Below are positions 1 to 5,595 of a stretch of 6,953 nt of DNA, piece by piece. The translations under genes were made by a program, and so were the position numbers. Where the stretch lies: the NCBI GenBank assembly GCA_002319885.1, contig DCFT01000217.1, positions 1-6,953 of the forward strand, read 5' to 3'. Numbering within the stretch: position 1 is the first letter of the stretch; each line of letters opens with the position of its first letter. Source of the DNA: Bacteroidales bacterium UBA1797. Lineage in GTDB: Bacteria; Bacteroidota; Bacteroidia; Bacteroidales; VadinHA17. Below the pieces are notes generated by a model, which was not told the origin of the DNA, searched no databases, and was given only the letters and a program-made list of their open reading frames with translations.

Positions 1-10
1 CTCACCCCGA

Positions 11-60
11 CAAATGAAAAAGCCTTTCCGCGACAGCGGAAGGGCTTTGTTTTTTCATTG
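11..60. terminator. Bidirectional intrinsic terminator
   Basis: A 13-bp stem (19-31 pairing with 36-48, one G-U pair) closes a GACA tetraloop. It is followed by a T-run on the plus strand (50-55) and, read on the minus strand, by another T-run formed from the A-run at 17-21. The flanks (CAAATGAAAA and TTTTTCATTG) are nearly complementary, so the stem could extend further. It lies about 20 bases past the stop codon of the minus-strand hydrolase gene, so it most likely terminates that transcript. It could equally serve a plus-strand gene to the left of the window. Confidence 0.85.
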
Positions 61-81
61 CGATGAAAGTTTGTTTTTTTC

Positions 82-2526
82 TTATTTTTCAAGCAGCTGA
101 TCTGCTGCAAGTACGAGAAACATGAAATTTGTCGCGCCTCCTCCCATCACATATTCCTGTTGCTGCCACAAGTACGGCCAGTCGAGCAATTCGGGAAAAT
201 CGGGCCGGATGAGAGCCGTTCCCGAAGAAACCCCGCCAGGAATATATGACCAGTCGGCCCTGTTCACACCATAGGCGATTGTCGTCGACTTAACACCCAC
301 TCCCGAAGCGAAGGAAGCTGTATTTACCCCTGGATGAACTCCAAGAATGAAATTTAGTGCATTGAAGATATAATCAGCAGGAAAAATGTCGGGAAAAGCC
401 TTGTGCAGAAAATACTGTCTTACTCCAAAGCTCTGGATATTCCATCCCGCTCCCCAGATATATGGGCGGTAAGGCACCCCAAAGGGCGTCTCTGCTCCCT
501 GTTTAATTATTTCTGATGAGAGCGGTTTTACAGCCTCCCTTATCGAACGTGTAAAACCTTCATTTCCTAACTGTGTAAGATAAGGACCAATGAGCCATGC
601 AAGACTTCTTATCTCTTTTATTATATACAACTCATTATTAACGACATAATCCCTGTAGACAGTCTTTCCTGTGGTGAGGTACAGTTCCATTGCAGCATGT
701 ATTTTTGATGATATTGATCGTCCACTGATGGTACGGTCGAGGTTGTAAATACTTTCAGCTACTTCAAGGCATTGAATACTGAGTGTATCGTTGAATCCTT
801 TAAGTACCCTGGAGGCAGCTGCCAGGTGAGCTGCGGTTGTAAGTTCTCTTGAGGGATTTTCCTCAGTAAAGACCCACCTGTCATCGGGCTGTTCTGGTTT
901 TCCAACCAGTCCGTCGGTCTGGTTAGCACCATCGCCAAGCATCACATATTGCCTTAGAGTGGGGCTGATGATGCCCCGGTATAGCCTACCCATATTTCTG
1001 TAACCTCCTACAACAGATAAAGCTCCATGTTCTATTTGCTGTAGTATGTCAGGCTTCCCATCTGGCTGGTGAATTTCAACTATATGTGTATTTTGGTCAA
1101 CTGATGTTTCATCATACCTGATTCCAAAGGCCTCATATATCTGAGCAAGAATATAAACCTCCCCGCTCTGTGATTCAACCCTGAGATCATAATCGCCGGC
1201 ATCGTGCCAGCCCCCGATGTTGAGGCCCGGGACATGTTCACCAGATTTAAATTTTGTTAAAGTCGATGGGCCCTGTAAATATCCATCGAAATGGTTTCTA
1301 TCTGTCGGGGCCATCAGTGCATCGTCCATGTGACACAGACCATGCCATACCCGGTATTTTTCATTAACGCGCATGTGACACATCTGTACCGGCAGAAAAT
1401 ACTCGAGAGTTGGCTGCCAAACATTGCGCTTATAAACATCTTCAGCGATTCTGAAGGGTTGTGATTCAAAATTTCCATAGCGAATCTTGTAAAGACCCTC
1501 CTTTTCAACAGACGTAAAGTCGAATTTCAGGTAATCGTATCTTAAAAACCTGCCCCATTGATCCGGTTTAGCGGACTTTACTACTTCGGACTCTCCGTCA
1601 GGGCTGATTCTTACGAGTTCAGGATCTGATCTTTTACTGTCGTTTTTATCAAGTTCAATCAGTGCATATTTCTGCTGTAAGGAGCGGTATCCTATCTGCG
1701 ATACATGAATTACCGGATCGCTGGTCCAGTTGCTGATCGAATTAGGCGTAATAGTCCATTCTATTGCTTTTTTCGTGACCCCGGGTGTAACGAGCGACCT
1801 TACTACGAACCATCCGTTATTATGCATATAACGGCCATCGATAAGCTGAAGATCTGATCCTGATGAACTGATTGTTAACCTCATCATCTGATCTTCAGGA
1901 GCAACGGTGAGTTGTTTTCCTGCAGCCATTGGTTGGGCGGAAACCAGTTTCCCATTTTTATCGTACATGCCAGGGCCATTGGCCTGACGGGGGAAGATTC
2001 CCGATTTATTCCCGAGTATCCAGGTCTTTCCAAATAGTTCACCCGGGAAGAGTTCCATGTTAAATCCCACCTTTTCTGCAAATTCCTCTGGAATGGGGCG
2101 GTCAAGATCAACAGTTACAACAATAGAAGCGCCAAGGGCACGGGTTGTAACCGTATAATTAAAATAAAGATCGGGATAAAAGACAGGATTGTATCCCTTA
2201 CCATTGATTGCGGAATCGGGATATGTCAGGTATGCAGTGATCACATTGTCTGCCTTATCAGCAATTCTTTTCTTCTGTTTCGGTATAGGCTGCCACTGAC
2301 CTGGCGTTTCATCGAGCCTCAGGTCGCCATTTGTGGCTATTCTCATGCCGTGCATTATTACTACAACACCTCCCTGGTGACCCTCAGGATATATGTCTTG
2401 AAAGGCCATCACGTTGACGCCACCATTTTCAAAATACTCCTGGTCGTTGAGTTTAAACCCTTTTTGCTGCGAATACAGAGCTAAGGGCAGAATGACAGTA
2501 ATAATGAGAAGAATTAGTTTTTTCAT
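82..2526 (-). CDS. Secreted glycoside hydrolase family 9 protein with CelD_N Ig-like domain
   Basis: Predicted inverting glycoside hydrolase acting on beta-linked glucans or related oligosaccharides outside the cytoplasm. Seen: the 814 residues start with a Lys-Lys plus hydrophobic signal peptide (about 1-19, probable cleavage near LYS-QQ, no lipobox Cys). A roughly 245-residue region I cannot assign follows. Next is an Ig-like domain (about 270-360, opening HVSQIGYRS, as in CelD_N domains), then the GH9 (alpha/alpha)6 catalytic domain (about 366-812). The motif GGWHDAGD (438-445) supplies the two Asp residues (D442, D445) that activate water in GH9 enzymes. E791, in QQQEYVMGGGATNF, sits where the catalytic acid Glu is expected. 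Odd: the usual HHR-type substrate motif before the C-terminal block is not evident; AYGVNRADWSYIPGG occupies that area, so classical endocellulase activity is uncertain. The ATG start is set by the signal peptide; no clear Shine-Dalgarno is visible. It is monocistronic as far as seen, ends at the hairpin terminator, and is richer in G+C than the genes to its right. Confidence 0.9.
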   Translation of the reverse strand: MKKLILLIITVILPLALYSQQKGFKLNDQEYFENGGVNVMAFQDIYPEGHQGGVVVIMHGMRIATNGDLRLDETPGQWQPIPKQKKRIADKADNVITAYLTYPDSAINGKGYNPVFYPDLYFNYTVTTRALGASIVVTVDLDRPIPEEFAEKVGFNMELFPGELFGKTWILGNKSGIFPRQANGPGMYDKNGKLVSAQPMAAGKQLTVAPEDQMMRLTISSSGSDLQLIDGRYMHNNGWFVVRSLVTPGVTKKAIEWTITPNSISNWTSDPVIHVSQIGYRSLQQKYALIELDKNDSKRSDPELVRISPDGESEVVKSAKPDQWGRFLRYDYLKFDFTSVEKEGLYKIRYGNFESQPFRIAEDVYKRNVWQPTLEYFLPVQMCHMRVNEKYRVWHGLCHMDDALMAPTDRNHFDGYLQGPSTLTKFKSGEHVPGLNIGGWHDAGDYDLRVESQSGEVYILAQIYEAFGIRYDETSVDQNTHIVEIHQPDGKPDILQQIEHGALSVVGGYRNMGRLYRGIISPTLRQYVMLGDGANQTDGLVGKPEQPDDRWVFTEENPSRELTTAAHLAAASRVLKGFNDTLSIQCLEVAESIYNLDRTISGRSISSKIHAAMELYLTTGKTVYRDYVVNNELYIIKEIRSLAWLIGPYLTQLGNEGFTRSIREAVKPLSSEIIKQGAETPFGVPYRPYIWGAGWNIQSFGVRQYFLHKAFPDIFPADYIFNALNFILGVHPGVNTASFASGVGVKSTTIAYGVNRADWSYIPGGVSSGTALIRPDFPELLDWPYLWQQQEYVMGGGATNFMFLVLAADQLLEK

Positions 2527-2554
2527 GTTGTTTCAGATTCTTAATTTTAAAATG

Positions 2555-2562
2555 TGAAGATA
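2555..2562 (-). promoter_or_regulatory. Possible Bacteroidota -7 promoter element of the GH9 gene
   Basis: Read on the minus strand this is TATCTTCA, close to the Bacteroidota TAnnTTTG -7 consensus with two mismatches at the end. It lies about 30 bases upstream of the hydrolase ATG, a sensible distance for a short leader. I could not find a TTG -33 element at the usual spacing, so this is only a suggestion. Confidence 0.3.
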
Positions 2563-2656
2563 CAAACTCCGTTGATATTAGTAAATGATTTTATCAAATC
2601 AGATACATCACCACACAAGTATTCTAACTCCGGTCAAAGGCAGCCAAAATGATCAG

Positions 2657-2681
2657 GCCAATTATGATCAGCACAATTGGC
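2657..2681. repeat. Small inverted repeat in intergenic region
   Basis: GCCAATT (2657-2663) and AATTGGC (2675-2681) form a 7-bp perfect inverted repeat around an 11-base loop, with TTTT directly after it on the plus strand. An ATGATCAG direct repeat (2649-2656 and 2664-2671) overlaps the left arm and loop. It could be a weak hairpin or an operator-like site between the hydrolase promoter region and the gene remnant. The stem is short and AT-rich, so a terminator role is doubtful. Confidence 0.35.
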
Positions 2682-2705
2682 TTTTACACTTGCTCCTGAA
2701 CCATA

Positions 2706-2984
2706 TCAGGCAGCGGCGCTAACTAGGCTTTTACCAAAAACCACGGAACCATCTGTTAAGATTAATCCAGTATTATATGTAGTTATTTTTAAATCTTGCA
2801 TACCACCATTTTGATGACTATTAATAAAAAATTCATGTTCACTTATTGGTATTAATTTTATGTTATTGATCTTACTTGTTTTAACCTCATGGTCCAAAAA
2901 CCTTCCTTGTATTTTATTCCCTGCCTTAAGATTTAGTGTGATTCCGATATCAGCTGTTTCAAAATGAAATCTGATATGAACATT
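2706..2984 (-). pseudogene. Remnant of an unrecognised gene (C-terminal 92 codons)
   Basis: An open minus-strand frame of 92 codons plus TGA, with protein-like composition, for example FHFETADIGITLNLKAGN near the start, then GRFLDHEV, KLIPISEHEFF, GGMQDLKI, and LILTDGSVVFGKS near the end. The alternating hydrophobic pattern suggests a beta-rich C-terminal domain of a larger protein. The frame is closed upstream by TAA at 2985-2987 and has no ATG near its start; the first near-start codon is TTG at 2895-2897, which would begin in the middle of the apparent domain. A neighbouring frame just upstream contains another short protein-like stretch (EEKIEDDEIKMFISDF), hinting at a frameshift. I do not recognise the family. 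It may instead be a short real gene starting at the TTG, or a chance frame in AT-rich DNA. Confidence 0.4.
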
Positions 2985-3105
2985 TTAATTTCATCGTCTT
3001 CAATTTTTTCTTCTGATACTTAAGTGATTAATGTAGTGTTCATTTTTTTAGGGCAAGTGTTAATAAGTCAATAAATTGTCTAATTATAATGAGATTAGTT
3101 TAAAC

Positions 3106-3113
3106 TATCTTTC
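3106..3113 (+). promoter_or_regulatory. Possible -7 promoter element of the CsbD-like gene
   Basis: TATCTTTC matches the Bacteroidota -7 consensus TAnnTTTG except for the last base and lies 28 bases before the ATG of the small stress protein. A TTG is present at 3076-3078, but the 27-base gap is longer than the usual -33 to -7 spacing. Treat as a candidate only. Confidence 0.35.
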
Positions 3114-3141
3114 AATGCAATACATTTTATAGTCAGATAAC

Positions 3142-3324
3142 ATGAATACTAAAGCAACCGGATATTGGAACATTAAGAAAGAAAAACTCAAAAAGAAATA
3201 TAAAAACCTTTCTGAAAAAGATCTATGCTTCAATGAAGGAAAAGAAAAAGAAATGATTGAAATTCTTGGTTCTAAACTTGGAATAACAAAAGAGGAATTG
3301 CTTCAAATCATTGTAACATTATAA
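3142..3324 (+). CDS. CsbD-family small stress protein
   Basis: A complete 60-residue, lysine- and glutamate-rich soluble protein. Seen: GYWNIKKEKLKKKYKNLSEKD near the N-terminus, then EGKEKEMIEILGSKLGITKEE toward the C-terminus. This follows the CsbD pattern: G-x-W-N-x-x-K-x-K-L-K, then L-(S/T)-(D/E)-x-D-L, then G-K-x-x-x-(L/M)-x-x-x-L, then a closing helix with K-E-E. CsbD proteins are small, abundant, stress-induced proteins of unknown biochemical role, made under the general stress response in Bacillus and common in Proteobacteria and Bacteroidota. The length is typical for the family. The ATG is the only sensible start and no strong Shine-Dalgarno is visible, as usual in this phylum. It stands alone, with gene remnants on both sides, and is probably transcribed from its own promoter. 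No clear terminator follows. Confidence 0.8.
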   Translation: MNTKATGYWNIKKEKLKKKYKNLSEKDLCFNEGKEKEMIEILGSKLGITKEELLQIIVTL

Positions 3325-3385
3325 TTAATACAATAAAAGCCAGTAAGAAGATAGATATTGCAATAACAGATTATTTAAATATAGC

Positions 3386-3793
3386 ATTAGGAAAAGATTA
3401 ATATCTTGTGTAGCATTTTTGCTTTACTTTGGATTGGCTGTACTACAGGTATAGCATATCGTAATAACCTCTGGTGGTAATGCTTCAGGAAGCGGAGGAA
3501 CGGTGAGTAATACAGTTGGACAAATTGCCTGTTCCAAAAACACCGGGACAAATGGTTCTTCCGAACAAGGCGTACAACAACCATATTAAATGTCCATAGT
3601 ACCAGGAATCAAAGAAGTTAAAGATGTTTCTCTAGAAATTGTTGCCTTCCCGGATCCTGCAACAGACTTCATTAAATTAAGCATTAAGAATTATGAGGTT
3701 AAGAATCTCAGGTATCAACTTTATGGTATTAATGGTAGAATATTAAAGGACAACATAATTGAAAATATAAAAGTAAAACCTCAGCCACAATAA
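3386..3793 (+). pseudogene. Decayed small secreted T9SS sorting-domain protein
   Basis: One continuous frame of 135 codons plus stop, interrupted only by TAG at 3452-3454 and TAA at 3587-3589. It reads as a signal-peptide-like start (RKRLISCVAFLLYFGLAVLQ), then ITSGGNASGSGGTVSNTVGQ, NTGTNGSSEQGVQQPY, SIVPGIKEV, and the first half of a type A T9SS C-terminal sorting domain (IVAFPDPATDFIKL, NLRYQLYGINGRILKDN). From memory of the family, intact relatives read LQxQ and QQPYEIS at the two interruptions. That makes the stops single-base changes: CAG to TAG, and GAA to TAA. The expected start codon is ATT (3386-3388) where an ATG would fit before Arg-Lys-Arg. The end is also short: the usual TYFLKV...KTFKIIK tail is missing and the frame closes with KVKPQPQ. 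The ATG at 3590, just after the second stop, would give a 67-residue product without a signal peptide and is unlikely to be functional. Confidence 0.8.
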
Positions 3794-3864
3794 ATTCTGA
3801 AGGGAAGGAGGGTAAATAAAAAATTATGTTTGTAACAGAGGATATTATATGTTTTTTGTATAAG

Positions 3865-5595
3865 TTACTCTTTCTTACTAAAATATTTTAGAATTAATTT
3901 ATTCAGGAACGACTTATCATAAGGCTTGAAGAAAAAATCATTTATCCATTCTTTAGCAGCTGTTTGTATGACATCTGAATATGAATCAGCAGTTTGCACT
4001 ATTATGATTACATCTGTATTAAACTCCCTTATCTGTCTTGCTACCTGGTAGCCATTGCATTTTGGCATATTAAAATCTAAAAATACCAAATTGATATCAG
4101 AATTATTTTTGTACACTTCAATAGCCTCTTCCCCATTCTCAGCATATAAAATTTCCTTACTGTAACCTTTTAAAAGATTACCAAGCAAAAACCTTAAAGC
4201 CGGATTATCATCGGCAACTAATATTTTTAGATTTGTAATCAGATTTAATTCTTCAGAAGACGAAGCATTATTTTTTATAGTGCGGGAAGTTGTGGTTGGA
4301 ATAGTAAAATAAAATGTTGAACCTTTACCAATCTCGCTCTCAACCCATATTTTACCACCCTGTTTGTCCACAAATTCTTTACAGAGTAATAATCCAAATC
4401 CTGATCCCTTTTCATTTGCTGTACCAACCGTTGAATTGAGTTGTGAAATGTCAAATAGCTTTCTTAATCTCTCCTGTTCAATACCAACTCCATTGTCCGA
4501 AACAGAAAATAATATCTCCTGATTTACCTTCTCAGCACTCAATTTTATTTTTCCATTTGTATTTGTAAACTTTATTGCGTTAGAGACAAGATTCCTGAGT
4601 ATGGCTTTCAGCATATCAACATCAGCAATAACATTTATATCTTTTGATGCAGAACAAATAAATAATATATTTTTTGTAGTTGCACCCGGACTAAGAATTT
4701 TAACTATCTCATCACATATATTTTTAAAAGATATTTTTTTTGGTTCAAAAGGAAATTTCCCTGTTTTTAATCTTGACCACTTAAGCAAGTCCTCTAGTAA
4801 ATTATAAGTATTATGGGACGAGTCATAAATCTCACCAACAAGATGTTCAATCTCAGATATACTGAGGGTATGAATATCTCCTAACAATAGTTCCGTATAA
4901 CCGAATAATACACTAAAAGGATTCCTTAAATCATGAGCAAGTGCAGAGATAAAGAGGTCTTTATCATCATTGAGCCGAAAAGCCTGTTCAAGTTCTTTGT
5001 TTGCTATGGTCAGTTTATCCAGGGCATTCCTGAGGTTTTCCTCAGCCTGTTTTCGGTCGGTGATATCTACCAGACTGATGTCAGCATACTTACTGGATTC
5101 GTTAAATATGCCAACGAGATAAACAAAAAGAGGTAACCCATCCTTATTATAAATGGTCACTTCACATGATTGTTTCTCCTTATATTCATAAATATCCAGG
5201 AGAAAGTCATTAAATATCTGTTTGGTGTCATTTGAGACAAAAGAACTAAAAAGGCTTTTTGTTAAGTGTCTGCGATCTTTGCCCAAATAATTTGCAACAT
5301 ATAAATTTAGTTGTAAAATTTCACTCTCCCTTGAAAGAGTTAAATAGCCGGTAGGGGCAAAGTCATATAACCCGGTATATTTTTCAACAGCATTTTCTAA
5401 ATTATGCTTTGCTTCAATGAGTTCCTGATTCTGGATTTCAAGTTCAATCTCGTGTACAGCAAGCTCATGACTTAGTTTAATTGCATCAGATTCGGAATAG
5501 GGTGAAATGACATCTAACTGACGCTTACTCAGTAATTCCTCGGCATTTTTGCGAAGAATTCCAGCTTCGGTTAAATTTTTTTGTAACTTTTTCAA
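3865..5595 (-). CDS. PAS-containing hybrid sensor histidine kinase with C-terminal receiver domain
   Basis: A predicted cytoplasmic sensor that autophosphorylates on His and passes the phosphate to its own receiver domain. Seen in 576 residues: an N-terminal helical segment (about 1-75, with KLSHELAVHEIELEIQNQEL), a PAS domain (about 72-182, YTGLYDFAPTGYLTL to DITDRKQAEENL), and a HisKA domain with the phospho-acceptor H221 in ALAHDLRNP. The HATPase_c domain follows (about 285-435) with N-box N335/N339, G1 DNGVG (367-371) and G2 GSGFG (397-401). The receiver domain (about 456-574) has acidic pair D462/D463, phospho-acceptor D507 in LDFNMP, T535 and K557. All catalytic residues are present. 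No membrane segment is visible, so the input is probably cytoplasmic. The start is TTG (5593-5595): an in-frame TAA lies 15 bases upstream and the first internal Met is residue 328, beyond H221, so a non-ATG start is required. The start overlaps the stop of the upstream methyltransferase/PAS gene, indicating translational coupling. No DNA-binding output domain; the partner is unknown. Confidence 0.93.
   Translation of the reverse strand: MKKLQKNLTEAGILRKNAEELLSKRQLDVISPYSESDAIKLSHELAVHEIELEIQNQELIEAKHNLENAVEKYTGLYDFAPTGYLTLSRESEILQLNLYVANYLGKDRRHLTKSLFSSFVSNDTKQIFNDFLLDIYEYKEKQSCEVTIYNKDGLPLFVYLVGIFNESSKYADISLVDITDRKQAEENLRNALDKLTIANKELEQAFRLNDDKDLFISALAHDLRNPFSVLFGYTELLLGDIHTLSISEIEHLVGEIYDSSHNTYNLLEDLLKWSRLKTGKFPFEPKKISFKNICDEIVKILSPGATTKNILFICSASKDINVIADVDMLKAILRNLVSNAIKFTNTNGKIKLSAEKVNQEILFSVSDNGVGIEQERLRKLFDISQLNSTVGTANEKGSGFGLLLCKEFVDKQGGKIWVESEIGKGSTFYFTIPTTTSRTIKNNASSSEELNLITNLKILVADDNPALRFLLGNLLKGYSKEILYAENGEEAIEVYKNNSDINLVFLDFNMPKCNGYQVARQIREFNTDVIIIVQTADSYSDVIQTAAKEWINDFFFKPYDKSFLNKLILKYFSKKE

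Noticed and set aside
1314..2111. Two short minus-strand open frames inside the hydrolase gene (1314-1508 and 1884-2111)
   Set aside because: Both are out-of-frame shadows of the well-supported GH9 coding sequence on the same strand.
3387..3584. Minus-strand 65-codon open frame
   Set aside because: Antisense shadow of the T9SS pseudogene, with no protein-like features of its own.
3452..3589. Programmed stop-codon readthrough or recoding in the T9SS remnant
   Set aside because: Two different stop codons, a missing ATG and a lost C-terminal tail together point to decay. No recoding signal is apparent, and both stops are one base from the expected Gln and Glu codons.
3590..3793. Independent 67-residue plus-strand gene starting at ATG 3590
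   Set aside because: It begins immediately after an in-frame stop inside a recognisable longer protein, lacks the signal peptide a T9SS cargo needs, and its sorting domain is truncated.
3794..3864. Possible terminator between the converging pseudogene and kinase gene
   Set aside because: T-runs are present, but I could not find a convincing stem next to them on either strand.
4601..5136. Two short plus-strand open frames (4601-4807 and 4933-5136)
   Set aside because: Antisense to conserved HATPase, HisKA and PAS segments of the hybrid kinase; no independent support.
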